Of a DNA stretch of 64,000 nucleotides, positions 19,267 through 28,171 are shown one piece after another. Each line of letters starts with the position of its first letter. Within the stretch, counting starts at the first letter, position 1. This stretch comes from Planctomycetaceae bacterium (lineage in GTDB: Bacteria; Planctomycetota; Phycisphaerae; Sedimentisphaerales; UBA12454): the NCBI GenBank assembly GCA_021371795.1, contig JAJFVK010000004.1, forward strand, positions 117,922 through 181,921, in the 5' to 3' direction. The position numbers and the translations under genes were made by a program. The notes beneath the pieces are model-generated. The model saw nothing but the letters and a program-made list of their open reading frames with translations, was not told the origin of the DNA and made no database searches.

Positions 19267-19839
19267 TTAATAATTTTCCGCATCGATTTCCGCATAAGCT
19301 ATTGGATGAGCACATGCCGGGCATTTGTCCAGTGGTGATGTGCCTTCGTGAACATAACCACAGTTCCTGCAAACCCAGCGGACTGGTTTTTCGCGTTTGA
19401 AAACTTTATTGTTTTCAATGTTTGATGCAAGAGCAAGGTATCTGTCGCGATGTCTTGCTTCAGCGACAGCGATGCTTTTGAACACAACCGCTATTTCTGT
19501 GAAGCCTTCTTCTTTCGCGATTTTTGCGAATTCAGGATACATTGTTGTTGTCTCGTAATTTTCACCTTCGGCAGCGGCCTTGAGATTATCAACTGTTTTG
19601 CCGATTACGCCTGCGGGAAACGCTGCTGTGATTTCTACTTCGCCGCCTTCGAGAAATTTGAACAGTCTTTTTGCATGTTCTTTTTCCTGCTCGGCTGTTT
19701 CAGTGAAGATAGCAGAAATTTGTTCGAAGCCTTCTTTTTTTGCAGCTGATGCCCAATATGTGTATCTGTTACGGGCCTGTGATTCGCCGGAGAATGCCGT
19801 TAATAGATTTTTTTCTGTTTTGCTTCCTTTTAAATTCAT
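19267..19839 (-). CDS. Rubrerythrin
   Basis: NAD(P)H-linked peroxidase of anaerobes. 190 residues. A four-helix diiron domain with ETAEQEKEHAKR and SIAVAEARHRDRY, then a C-terminal rubredoxin-like domain with CRNCGY and CPAC. Sits 26 bases after perR, the expected regulator. Confidence 0.96.
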   Translation of the reverse strand: MNLKGSKTEKNLLTAFSGESQARNRYTYWASAAKKEGFEQISAIFTETAEQEKEHAKRLFKFLEGGEVEITAAFPAGVIGKTVDNLKAAAEGENYETTTMYPEFAKIAKEEGFTEIAVVFKSIAVAEARHRDRYLALASNIENNKVFKREKPVRWVCRNCGYVHEGTSPLDKCPACAHPIAYAEIDAENY

Positions 19840-19865
19840 AGTTTTACCTTTCTAATATATAAGCC

Positions 19866-20300
19866 TTAATTATTTTTATTTTCCTGACATGATTTACACA
19901 ATCCCTCAATATAAACAGTCGCACGCAAAACTTTGAAGTTGTTTGCGAGATTTTCCGGCACGTTTATATTCTCAAAGTTTTTGTACGAAAAGTCAAAAAT
20001 TTTCTTACATTTTATGCATTTAATATGCTGATGGCTTTCCAAATTGGCATCGAAACGTCGAACTTCGCCTGTGCCCTCGACAATAAACGCTGCGCCGATT
20101 TCCGCCAGTGTGTTTAGTGTCCGGTTTACAGTGTCGAACGAAACGTTTGGCAATTTCTTGTGGATTTCCGCGTAAATTATCTCGGCTGAAGGATGTTCTT
20201 TGGATTCCAGCAGCGTTTTATATATCTCAATCCGCTGCGGCGTTACCTTCAACCCTTTTTCTTTGCAGAGGTTACAGAAATCTTCAAGTTTTTGTTTCAT
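19866..20300 (-). CDS. perR: Fur-family peroxide-type repressor
   Basis: 144 residues: winged-helix domain with VTPQR and FDTVNRTLN, then a metal-binding half with HQHIKCIKC and CKSC (structural zinc). PerR rather than Fur is inferred from its position ahead of rubrerythrin, Tpx and the flavodiiron protein. The ATG at 20300 is preferred over the TTG at 20312 because TTGGA sits just before it. Probably represses its own operon. Confidence 0.88.
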   Translation of the reverse strand: MKQKLEDFCNLCKEKGLKVTPQRIEIYKTLLESKEHPSAEIIYAEIHKKLPNVSFDTVNRTLNTLAEIGAAFIVEGTGEVRRFDANLESHQHIKCIKCKKIFDFSYKNFENINVPENLANNFKVLRATVYIEGLCKSCQENKNN

Positions 20301-20324
20301 ATCATAATCCAATTAATAATAAAT

Positions 20325-20353
20325 CTTATATAGGAATTGTTACTATTTGTCAA
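20325..20353 (-). promoter_or_regulatory. Promoter of the perR-rbr-tpx-fdp-hyp array
   Basis: TTGACA (20348-20353) and TATAAG (20325-20330) with a 17-base spacer, 25 bases before perR. I could not make out a clean PerR box, though the surrounding bases are rich in ATTAT words. Confidence 0.7.
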
Positions 20354-20392
20354 TTAGAAAATCCCCGCAAAAGGGGGATTTTGGAAAATTTT

Positions 20393-22471
20393 CTATTTCA
20401 TCCAGTTTTCGGCAAAGGCTGCGAAATCGAGGAAATCAACGAAGCTATCACCTCCGGCGATGTCGGCATTGTACGCATCACGTTTTAACCAATCGCCTGC
20501 AAAATCAGCCAATTTGCCGGTGCTGTCTGGCCAATTATTAGCGAGAACATTGAAATCCAAAAAATTCACAATATGTTGCAGGTCTGTCTGATAGAAATCC
20601 GAATTTACTTCTTCGCAAAGCCATTGTTCCACAAAAACAGCGAGGTCGCCGAAATCTACATTGCTATCGCCATTCAAATCCGCTTCGGCTTCCGGTATTT
20701 CGCGAATCAACAATATTCCTCCAATCCAATCATCGTTTGTGCGAGGATCGGAACATTTGTATTCCGGAATCAATATCAAATTTTTGTCGGGACTGATAAT
20801 TCCATCGGAAACATCATCGTCATCAAGAGAGATTAGATTACTCGCGGTTTCATCAGGAATACCATCGCCATTGAGATCTACTGCCTGACCTGGAAAGAAT
20901 GTATATGCAGTGGTAAACACGTCGTGTTCGCCGTCGGAGTAATACGCATCAATAGACATACTGCCGTCGTTTCCGATAACGCATCTTCCCTGACTGCATG
21001 TGTAAACGTCGCCTGTTCCCGGGCCTGTTTCAAGAAAACGAACCTGATAAGTTCCTGCCATCTCGGCAAAAGTAATAGGATTAGTGGTTTCCCGCACAAA
21101 TAATTCATAGCTCATTCCGCCGCCGTCGTCATGTTCAGTAGTAGCGGCAAGTACGAGCCCGCCTTTGCACGGCATTGCATAATTTACACTATCCGGCGAA
21201 TACATTCTTATCATAGTAGTTACGCTGTTCATGTCCCAATTCATACAGCCCCCGCCGGTATCCCCTTTGCTGTCTGTCGAGGTACCGCATAACTGGTGAT
21301 CTGTACGCAAAACGAACGTGCCCCACGCATCCTCATCCCAGCTAATGTCCCAGTCGCCTACATAATCAAGCGAGTGTCCAAAGACGCCATATTCGCCGAC
21401 CACGCTGGTCATATTGGCATTCTCGGCCTTGCGAATCATTATGTCTATGCCCATATATCCGAAAGAGTCTGCTGTGTTATCGGTGTGTACCATCATATTT
21501 CCATTCCATGCGATATTATATGTGCCAGTCGGGAAATTGATATTATATGAACCATCCGAAACCTTACTTGTTGTAAAGTTTTTTATAAAACTGTGACTCC
21601 CATAATTATCTTCCCACTGCTGCACCCAATGATTTCCGGAGATTGTTACAGTTCCTTGCTTACTGAAAGGAAGCGTATTTGCCTTTAAACTGCCAAACCA
21701 GTATTCGCCGTTAAGATTTATTGATGCTTCATTTCCGCCGGAGCAGCCATTTTGCAGTGAAACAATTCCGCCAAGAGGTCCCAGTTCTCCAGAACCAACT
21801 CCTGCTTGTATGCCTGTTAATGTATCAATTTTCATTAGCCACCAACTATAATTTGTGTGATATATATATCCATCAGGAGCAAAATCTATATCACCAACAG
21901 CCCAATTACCTGTAATGGGGATGCTGTTTATGATTTCCCCAGATGTTTCGTTGACCACACGTAACCACATATTGTAACCAGACATGTCCACAAGATAGAG
22001 TTCGCCTTGTGGGGAAAAATCTATTCCTGCTGCCATGCCGGGTATGTCCAATGTTGCTATTTGTGAAAAGGTACTGGCTCCGAGATTTATCGTCCCAAGA
22101 ATATTCCTTTCTGAAATGCCATAGAGCGTACCATCTGGTGAAAAAGCCAGTGCCTGGATACTTTCTTGGAGCGTTGCTGCTACACTTGATTGTCCCGTAG
22201 AAATGTTTATCTTGTTTATAATATGGTAATCTGTATATGCAACTCCGTACAAAAAACCCGAAACGGTATCAAAGTCAAGTGCAAACTCTGCCGGCGTGTC
22301 TCCTTGCGGCCCAATCTGTGTTTGTTCGCCGGTTTGAGGATTGAGGGCCATTAGCGTGTTTGGCAAGTTTGCTCCGCCGCCCGGGTCAACCGTGGAATAC
22401 AATTGCCAGCTCGCCGCATCAGCAATTGATATAAAAATTACTGCCACCAACATTATCGTTGTAATCTTCAT
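20393..22471 (-). CDS. Secreted protein with beta-propeller-like N-terminus and C-terminal dockerin-like repeats
   Basis: 692 residues with a signal peptide (about 1-20). Residues 25-235 show repeated 'FSPDG.LYG' and 'I.F.PDGYIY' units, typical of a beta-propeller. The middle is unassigned, with paired Cys and a calcium-like DLNGDGIPDE. The C-terminus has three dockerin-like units: DLNGDSNVDFGDLAVFVEQWL, a middle copy with NFLDFNVLANNW, and FVDFLDFAAFAENWM. In planctomycetes such ends are common on exported proteins whose binding partner is unknown. AGGAG precedes the ATG at 22471. Confidence 0.85.
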   Translation of the reverse strand: MKITTIMLVAVIFISIADAASWQLYSTVDPGGGANLPNTLMALNPQTGEQTQIGPQGDTPAEFALDFDTVSGFLYGVAYTDYHIINKINISTGQSSVAATLQESIQALAFSPDGTLYGISERNILGTINLGASTFSQIATLDIPGMAAGIDFSPQGELYLVDMSGYNMWLRVVNETSGEIINSIPITGNWAVGDIDFAPDGYIYHTNYSWWLMKIDTLTGIQAGVGSGELGPLGGIVSLQNGCSGGNEASINLNGEYWFGSLKANTLPFSKQGTVTISGNHWVQQWEDNYGSHSFIKNFTTSKVSDGSYNINFPTGTYNIAWNGNMMVHTDNTADSFGYMGIDIMIRKAENANMTSVVGEYGVFGHSLDYVGDWDISWDEDAWGTFVLRTDHQLCGTSTDSKGDTGGGCMNWDMNSVTTMIRMYSPDSVNYAMPCKGGLVLAATTEHDDGGGMSYELFVRETTNPITFAEMAGTYQVRFLETGPGTGDVYTCSQGRCVIGNDGSMSIDAYYSDGEHDVFTTAYTFFPGQAVDLNGDGIPDETASNLISLDDDDVSDGIISPDKNLILIPEYKCSDPRTNDDWIGGILLIREIPEAEADLNGDSNVDFGDLAVFVEQWLCEEVNSDFYQTDLQHIVNFLDFNVLANNWPDSTGKLADFAGDWLKRDAYNADIAGGDSFVDFLDFAAFAENWMK

Positions 22472-22872
22472 CTTGCATTCTCCTGAAAAATCATTGTGAT
22501 TGATTTAAACCAAAACTACATACCAAAAAAGCAGGGTAAACTAATCTCCTCTGCATTTCTCCAAAGCTGCAAAATGTTAAAGTCCGATAATTATAATCGC
22601 ATTAGACCGAAAGTCAAGCAGGAATATCCTCTTTTTGGAGGTTTTTAGGTAGTTAGGAAGTGTTTGAGGTAACTTGGCAATGGTTTATGTGAGTGCTGGA
22701 AAAATAGGCAAAGTTTTATATGGTAAATTTCAGAAGTTGTGTTAAATTAGGCACCCTTTAGGTCGAAAAAAGAATAGACAATGACTTTGATAACATTCCT
22801 CGTGTGGCATCAGCGGTTTATAAGTATTTAAAATCGCTCTATTTACACGCGGAATTTAGAATATGGAAAATT
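22472..22872. other. Divergent intergenic region
   Basis: Holds the promoter of the dockerin protein (22590-22617) and a 110-base leader for it. The right part (22630-22800) is G/T-rich on the plus strand, with 'ggaggttttt', 'ttgaggtaac' and 'gagtgctgg' words; I see no gene, hairpin or clear promoter there. Confidence 0.5.
22590..22617 (-). promoter_or_regulatory. Promoter of the secreted dockerin-like protein
   Basis: TTGACT (22612-22617) and a perfect TATAAT (22590-22595) with a 16-base spacer on the minus strand. Confidence 0.7.
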
Positions 22873-23451
22873 ATGAACGGTAAGCGAAAAGACATTTTAA
22901 CAACAGGCCAGGTTGCCCAGATTTGTAAAGTTGCGCCGCGAACAGTAACGAAATGGTTCGACAGCGGCCAGCTAAAGGGCTATCGCATCCCCGGCGGCAG
23001 GGACAGACGAATCCCCGCATCCGAACTGCTGCGCTTCATGAAAAGCCATAATATGCCGACCGACCAGCTTGAGCACGACAAAATCCGAGTGCTTATCGTT
23101 GACAGCGACTGGGAACTTGCCAATAACACCGCGGCTGAACTTCGCAAAATGCCGGTGTACGATGTTGAAACCGCAGGTAGCGGATTTGATGCCGGCCTCA
23201 TCGCACAGAAATTCGAGCCGCACGTTATCCTTGTGAATCTTACAGCGGCCAGCATTGACGCAGACCATATCTGCAAAAACATACGCAACAACTCGGAACT
23301 GCAAACCACAAAAGTCATCGCTTTCGCCGAGGGTCTTAAAGAAAATGAAATCGCGGCGGTACTGAAAAAGGGCTACGATTTCTGCCTTACCGATTCGTCC
23401 GATATTTCCGAAATCATCAAGGCTATCAATCAGGTAACATCGATAATCTGA
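22873..23451 (+). CDS. Excisionase/MerR-type DNA-binding domain fused to a degenerate response-regulator receiver
   Basis: 192 residues. Residues 8-60 form a helix-turn-helix of the excisionase/MerR type (TTGQVAQICKVAPRTVTKWF, then the wing GYRIPGGRDRRI and a final helix). From about 70 a receiver fold starts VLIVDSDWELA. The usual phosphoacceptor Asp is replaced: strand 3 reads VILVNL. The conserved Lys near the end is also lost (FCLTDSSD). It therefore probably does not work by phosphorylation. The start is uncertain; an in-frame GTG at 22804 would add 23 residues. Confidence 0.82.
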   Translation: MNGKRKDILTTGQVAQICKVAPRTVTKWFDSGQLKGYRIPGGRDRRIPASELLRFMKSHNMPTDQLEHDKIRVLIVDSDWELANNTAAELRKMPVYDVETAGSGFDAGLIAQKFEPHVILVNLTAASIDADHICKNIRNNSELQTTKVIAFAEGLKENEIAAVLKKGYDFCLTDSSDISEIIKAINQVTSII

Positions 23452-23582
23452 TTTTTTTGTCAAAAACGAGGAGTTTTCCGACATAGCGCATCTAACATTT
23501 CTATAATCTGTCCATAAAATATATTTGGAAAATAAAGGCTGGAATGTTAAAATCAACGGATTAATACCAAACAGGAGCAAAT

Positions 23583-24767
23583 ATGAAAACATTAATGAAT
23601 TTCGCGATAATCGTTATCTGTCTGGCGGCGTCTTTTGGTTCCGCTGATACGATAGTTGATAAAAAAACCGGCGAAACTTATCACGGTTATCTGACAGGTG
23701 CGGAAAGCGCAGGCCTTTTCGATGCAAACACGACGGAAAAAGGAATCGTAAAAATCAACCTGTCTGACTTTACCATCACACGTAACGCAACCGGCAGGAA
23801 CAATTCGTTTGTACTCATAGAAGTCAGCGACATCATGGCGGGAATGGAAACCACCGCCTTTGAAGAATTTCTAAAAAAATCGGTCGCGGCAGGGCCGTTA
23901 TTCATTTTGCTGGAGATTGATTCGCCGGGCGGAAGAGTTGATTTGTGCAAGCGGATGTGCGCAGCGGTGAAGGATTGTAAATACTGCGATGTTTACACGT
24001 ATATTAATGGCGGCAAAAACGGCGGAGCACATTCGGCCGCGGCGGTGCTTGCGATGGCGTGCGATAAAATTTATATGGCGCCGGGCACAGTAATCGGCGC
24101 AGCGACGATGATTTCTATTGATAGCAACGGTATGCCGACTGATATGAAATCGGCGTTGGGTGATACTGTTGGAGAGAAAATGAGTTCGGCTTGGCGTAAT
24201 TATATGGCTTCGCTGGCGTCGGAAAAAAACCGGCCTGCGAATCTCGCGATTGCGATGGAAAATAAAGATATCGAAGTCTTGGAAATAAAAGAGAATGGAA
24301 AACGCGCATTTATTGATTCTGTAAATAAAAAGCCAAACGATGTTGTCGTGAAAACCTGGTCGAAAAAAGGCGAACTGCTGACTCTGCCGGCTAAAGACGC
24401 CGTCGATTGCGGAATGGCGGATAAAATTTATGCCAGCAGACAGGATTTACTGGCAGATTGTAACGCGGCAGCCGCAAAAATAATCACAGACAATTCAATG
24501 GCAAAGGCGCGGGAGTTATATGATAGAATATCGCAGAGATTGGAAAAATTGAACGCGTCTATCGATTTGGGAATCAAACAGCTCGATGCGACGCACTCGC
24601 GCGTGCAGGCGATGAAAGCCCTTAAAAGTATGATTCAGGATGCGCAATTCGCGTTGAGTATGAAAAAACGATTTGGCGATGATGTGCCTGTCAACGAACA
24701 GAAAGTTCAGAGTTTCCTGAACGATGCCCAGGCAACTTATGACAGTCTGAAAGTAACGTCTCGGTAA
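23583..24767 (+). CDS. Exported ClpP/NfeD-like (crotonase-fold) protein
   Basis: 394 residues with a signal peptide (cleavage near 21). The central part resembles the protease half of NfeD and SppA: LLEIDSPGGRVD (about 117-128), then GGAHSAAAVLAMACDKIYMAPGT, where Ser aligns with the catalytic serine. The C-terminal 90 residues are a predicted coiled coil. No membrane helices or NfeD C-terminal domain are seen, so it is probably periplasmic. The substrate is unknown, and serine protease activity is inference. Confidence 0.7.
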   Translation: MKTLMNFAIIVICLAASFGSADTIVDKKTGETYHGYLTGAESAGLFDANTTEKGIVKINLSDFTITRNATGRNNSFVLIEVSDIMAGMETTAFEEFLKKSVAAGPLFILLEIDSPGGRVDLCKRMCAAVKDCKYCDVYTYINGGKNGGAHSAAAVLAMACDKIYMAPGTVIGAATMISIDSNGMPTDMKSALGDTVGEKMSSAWRNYMASLASEKNRPANLAIAMENKDIEVLEIKENGKRAFIDSVNKKPNDVVVKTWSKKGELLTLPAKDAVDCGMADKIYASRQDLLADCNAAAAKIITDNSMAKARELYDRISQRLEKLNASIDLGIKQLDATHSRVQAMKALKSMIQDAQFALSMKKRFGDDVPVNEQKVQSFLNDAQATYDSLKVTSR

Positions 24768-24770
24768 ATA

Positions 24771-25580
24771 TCAGTGGAAAAGCTCGGCGAATTTCACTGC
24801 GATGTCGGGAGTCTTGCAGAGTGTTTCGCCAATCAGAATCGCCGAGATGCCGAAGCGTTTGACTTTTTCGACGTCTGCTCTTGTTTTAAATCCGCTTTCC
24901 GTAACGAGTCCTTTGCTCACATCCGCAAGCTCGGCAAGTCTTATCGTTGTATTCAAATCTACCTGCATCGTTTCAAGATTGCGGTTGTTTATTCCGATTA
25001 CGCTGTAATGCGCTTTCGGAAAACCAATCATACTCCTTGCTCGGAGAAGTGAATCAGCCGAATGAACCTCAAGCAGAATCGTAAGTGAAAGCTCGGCCGC
25101 GAGAATCATTAGGTCGAGAAATTTGCCTTCGGTTGGCTCGAACGCCTCGGCAATCAGCAGTATCGCATCGGCGCCCGCCGCACGCGCCTGATAAATCTGA
25201 TACTCGTCAATAACGAAATCTTTTCGCAGCACAGGAATCGAAACAGCGTTCTTCACCTGCGTCAGATATTCGAGTTTGCCCTGAAAATATTTTTCATCCG
25301 TCAAAACGCTGATAGCGTCTGCGCCGCATCGTTCATAAATCTTCGCGATTGCAACGGGGTCGAAGTCCGGACGAATAAGACCCGCAGAAGGCGAAGCCTT
25401 TTTTACCTCCGCGATAATATTTATGCCTCGCGGATTTTGTTTCGTAACGGCCTGATGGAAATTGCGGCATTTGGGCAGAGTTTTTATCTGCTCTTTGTAC
25501 TGCTCAACTGGAACAGATACTTTTTGCTGCGCGACTTCCTGTCGTTTGTGGTCGATTATTTCTTTGAGTATATTAGCCAT
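24771..25580 (-). CDS. trpC: Indole-3-glycerol phosphate synthase
   Basis: Closes the indole ring, the one step missing from the trp operon at 3.5-9.5 kb. 269 residues, TIM barrel: EVKKASPSAGLIR, VLRKDF, LLEVH, INNRNLETMQVD and TESGFKT carry the catalytic Lys, Lys, Glu, Asn and Glu. It is a single gene ending four bases from the converging NfeD-like gene. No attenuator or Trp-codon leader is visible upstream; a perfect palindrome lies six bases before the start. Confidence 0.96.
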   Translation of the reverse strand: MANILKEIIDHKRQEVAQQKVSVPVEQYKEQIKTLPKCRNFHQAVTKQNPRGINIIAEVKKASPSAGLIRPDFDPVAIAKIYERCGADAISVLTDEKYFQGKLEYLTQVKNAVSIPVLRKDFVIDEYQIYQARAAGADAILLIAEAFEPTEGKFLDLMILAAELSLTILLEVHSADSLLRARSMIGFPKAHYSVIGINNRNLETMQVDLNTTIRLAELADVSKGLVTESGFKTRADVEKVKRFGISAILIGETLCKTPDIAVKFAELFH

Positions 25581-25585
25581 ATTAT

Positions 25586-25599
25586 TTGATTCGAATCAA
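25586..25599. promoter_or_regulatory. Perfect palindrome before trpC
   Basis: TTGATTCGAATCAA, 14 bases, six bases upstream of the trpC ATG, overlapping where its ribosome site would be. Candidate operator, or an RNA hairpin masking the start; no regulator is assigned. Confidence 0.4.
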
Positions 25600-25670
25600 T
25601 TCTAACACATACTCCGCGGGTAAGCGAAGCCTGCCGAAAAAATTACAAATCTCAAAACGCGAGAGCAAAA

Positions 25671-25686
25671 AATGCCAATTGGCATT
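25671..25686 (-). terminator. Possible terminator after the DUF1844 gene
   Basis: AATGCCAATTGGCATT is a 16-base palindrome overlapping the stop codon and followed on the minus strand by six T in all. The stem is short, so termination would be partial. Confidence 0.35.
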
Positions 25687-26050
25687 ATTTCGACATTTCA
25701 ACAAACGCCATTCTTAGCTGCGATAATGTTGTTGATATAAAGGACTGTTCCTGCTCCGTCAGATTGCCTTTTGTTTTCTGCTCAAGAGAATCAAGGATAT
25801 CAATATTGAATTTCGCCAGCTGCAAATCCTTTGCAGGTTCCTGACCTTTTTCAGTTGCGATAAGACCGAGCGAATACATCGCCTGCGTCGCAAGCAAACT
25901 TATTAAAGCGTTAATGTCGCCCGGCGGAAGTTTGTGCTGACCGGCCGCGTGGTCTTGTCCGCATCCGCATTTTTCCGCTGCGGTTTCTTTTTCCTTTTGC
26001 GCTTTGTTCTTCCAGTCTTCATCAACTATAATTTTCTTTTCATCTGCCAT
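25685..26050 (-). CDS. DUF1844 family protein
   Basis: 121 residues. The core INALISLLATQAMYSLG, LAKFNIDILDSLEQKTKGNLTEQE is the DUF1844 pattern. The N-terminus is charged and holds CGCGQDH. The function is unknown. Common in planctomycetes. It is followed by trpC and preceded by smpB, all on the minus strand. Confidence 0.8.
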   Translation of the reverse strand: MADEKKIIVDEDWKNKAQKEKETAAEKCGCGQDHAAGQHKLPPGDINALISLLATQAMYSLGLIATEKGQEPAKDLQLAKFNIDILDSLEQKTKGNLTEQEQSFISTTLSQLRMAFVEMSK

Positions 26051-26071
26051 AATATACTCCTAATAAATTTT

Positions 26072-26104
26072 TATTTCGTGTCAATTCGTGTTCATTCGTG
26101 GTTA
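26072..26104. repeat. 'attcgtg' dispersed repeat, copy 2
   Basis: 'tttcgtgtcaattcgtg' followed by 'ttcattcgtggtt', between smpB and the DUF1844 gene. Confidence 0.6.
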
Positions 26105-26107
26105 ACA

Positions 26108-26587
26108 TCATCGTTTATATTTTTTCAGGCCTCTATCCATATCGCCTTTTTGCTGTCTTTGTTTAAGTTTTTCACGCTTATCATATTGTCGTTTTCCGGT
26201 CGCCAGCGCAAGTTCTATTTTCGCCATACCGTGGTCGTTAAAATAAATCCGAAGCGGAACCAAAGTCAGGCCTTTCTGCTGGAGCTTGTTTGAGATTTTC
26301 AGAATTTGTTTTTTATGCAGCAGCAGTTTTCGTTTCCGCAGCGGTTCGTGATTGCGAAGGTTCGCCTCTTTGTACGGCGCGATATTACAGCCCATAAGCC
26401 AGCATTCCATACTGTCTATTCTGGCAAAAGACCCCATCAAATCTGCGCCACCAAGGCGGAGCGATTTCACCTCACTGCCCTGAAGCGACATACCCGCCTC
26501 GATTTTTTCAACTATTTCGTAATTGAAAAAAGCTTTTTTGTTTTCCATCTTTGGAATGTGTTTGGGTTTTTTATCGTCTTTCACCAT
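26108..26587 (-). CDS. smpB: SsrA-binding protein
   Basis: Partner of tmRNA in rescuing stalled ribosomes. 159 residues. The core from NKKAFFNYEIVEKIEAGMSLQGSEVKSLR through GRQYDKR-type KRQYDKREKLKQ is intact, with the basic tail that enters the ribosome's mRNA channel. No tmRNA gene was recognised in the window. Confidence 0.96.
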   Translation of the reverse strand: MVKDDKKPKHIPKMENKKAFFNYEIVEKIEAGMSLQGSEVKSLRLGGADLMGSFARIDSMECWLMGCNIAPYKEANLRNHEPLRKRKLLLHKKQILKISNKLQQKGLTLVPLRIYFNDHGMAKIELALATGKRQYDKREKLKQRQQKGDMDRGLKKYKR

Positions 26588-26601
26588 ATTTCATTAGTAT
26601 A

Positions 26602-26627
26602 TAGCCACAAAGGCACAAAGGCACTAA
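26602..26627. repeat. 'cacaaaggcac' dispersed repeat, copy 1
   Basis: 'agccacaaaggcacaaagg' then 'cactaa', between dus and smpB. A reverse-complement relative lies at 33074-33099. Confidence 0.6.
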
Positions 26628-26641
26628 ATTTTTTACATATA

Positions 26642-27616
26642 TTAAACGCCATAGTAATTTTTGATTACCGCTCTTAACTGCTCTTCATCGTGGGCGGTTA
26701 CGAGCTGCATTTTCAGCTTTCTTTTTTCGCCCATGTGGTATTTGCTGTAATGGGCGAGGAATTTTCGGAAATACCACACCCGCTTCTTCGGCTCGTAGAG
26801 TTCGCCGAGCAAATCGAGATGGTCGAGAATAATTCGTCCCTGTTCCTGAACATCCGGCTTGTAAATTTCTGTTTTGCCTTCGAGCAGGTCGATTATCTCT
26901 TTAAAAATCCACGGCCTGCCGATAACGCCGCGGGCAATCGCTACGCCGTCAATGCCGGTGGTTTTCATCTTTGCGATTATGTCCACTGGCTCGAACAAAT
27001 CTCCGCTGCCGATGATTGTCGTCTGCGGATATTTTTTCTTCAGCTCGGCGATAACCGTCCAGTCGGCTTTGCCCCTGAAATACTGCGAGGTCGTTCTGCC
27101 GTGGACGATTAGCGCATCAACACCGCCTGCGATAGTGTTTTCGCATATTTTCCAGAAATCTTCACGCGCACCTTCGGTTTCGTCGATGCCGATTCGCAAT
27201 TTAATCATCAGCGGAAGTTTCACGACATCTCTGACCGTTTTGAAAATTTCGATTACTAAATTTGGATTGCCCATCATTGCGCCGCCTCGTCCTCTCCGCA
27301 GGACTTTCGGAGCGGGGCAGGCAAAGTTTAAATCGATAACGTCATAACCCTGCGTGACGAAATTCAGCGCGGCTTGAGCCATAATTTTCGGGTCTGTGCC
27401 TAAAAGTTGGCCGCCGATGGGATGGTCGTCGTCTTTGATTTGATAATTTTTCATCCGCATTACGGATTTATGACAGGCTGATTTGTCGAGCATAACGCCG
27501 CTGAAGGTCAGTTCGCATCCGAATCGACGGGCAAGAACTCGCATTGCGCGGTCGGTGTATCCGCTAAGTGCCGCTTGCAGCATCGGCCATTTGAAATTTA
27601 ACTTTCCAATCTGCAT
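26642..27616 (-). CDS. tRNA-dihydrouridine synthase
   Basis: FMN enzyme reducing uridines in the tRNA D-loop. 324 residues. PMLQAALSGYTDRAMR opens the barrel, the catalytic Cys is in LNFACPAPKV, and FMN contacts are HGRT and GSGD. The DusB-like layout is the best guess, but the subfamily is not certain. Its start overlaps the upstream gene's stop by one base. Confidence 0.92.
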   Translation of the reverse strand: MQIGKLNFKWPMLQAALSGYTDRAMRVLARRFGCELTFSGVMLDKSACHKSVMRMKNYQIKDDDHPIGGQLLGTDPKIMAQAALNFVTQGYDVIDLNFACPAPKVLRRGRGGAMMGNPNLVIEIFKTVRDVVKLPLMIKLRIGIDETEGAREDFWKICENTIAGGVDALIVHGRTTSQYFRGKADWTVIAELKKKYPQTTIIGSGDLFEPVDIIAKMKTTGIDGVAIARGVIGRPWIFKEIIDLLEGKTEIYKPDVQEQGRIILDHLDLLGELYEPKKRVWYFRKFLAHYSKYHMGEKRKLKMQLVTAHDEEQLRAVIKNYYGV

Positions 27617-28110
27617 CAGGCTCTGTCCGATTTGCGGGCGTTTTTTTGCTCCGGTGCGCTGAAGCAGACGAACGAAACTAATATCAGGCCTGCTCCGGAA
27701 GCGAATAATACTACACGGGATGAATTAAGCGTCGCGCGAATCAGCCAGTGTGGCGTCTGCGGAACGGCAATATCGGGATTTTCGACCTCATCGACGACAA
27801 ATTTCGCCTGCGAAAGGAAGTCAGCGGTAATCTGGGCGGCTATGTCGTTTGGGTCGTTGACATCCCGGCCAAGCTCAACCGCGGCCAGGCGTCGCAAGAC
27901 GTTCGGGTCGGTGTTTATCAGACTAATTAGCTCCTGATGGTCGGCCAAAAGCCGGGTGATTTTGGTATTGTTCTGCTCGGAAATCGCCGCGGCAGCTTTG
28001 ATTTTATAGAGATTCTTCCACTCCGGCCCGAGTACGGCAAGCGAAACAGCCAATATACCGACAGCCGCGAATATGGAAAAGAACACCGCCCTATAAAATT
28101 TTTCGAACAT
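27616..28110 (-). CDS. Hypothetical membrane protein
   Basis: 164 residues with one helix near each end (about 8-29 and 135-156) and a hydrophilic segment between them containing 'LADHQELISLINTDPNVLRRLAAVELG'. I do not recognise the family. Overlap with dus by one base (TGATG) implies cotranslation. Confidence 0.7.
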   Translation of the reverse strand: MFEKFYRAVFFSIFAAVGILAVSLAVLGPEWKNLYKIKAAAAISEQNNTKITRLLADHQELISLINTDPNVLRRLAAVELGRDVNDPNDIAAQITADFLSQAKFVVDEVENPDIAVPQTPHWLIRATLNSSRVVLFASGAGLILVSFVCFSAPEQKNARKSDRA

Positions 28111-28171
28111 TTTTACTACTTTCCTGACGCTGATTTTCCTATATAATACACGCCTGTTTTATAAAATCAAA

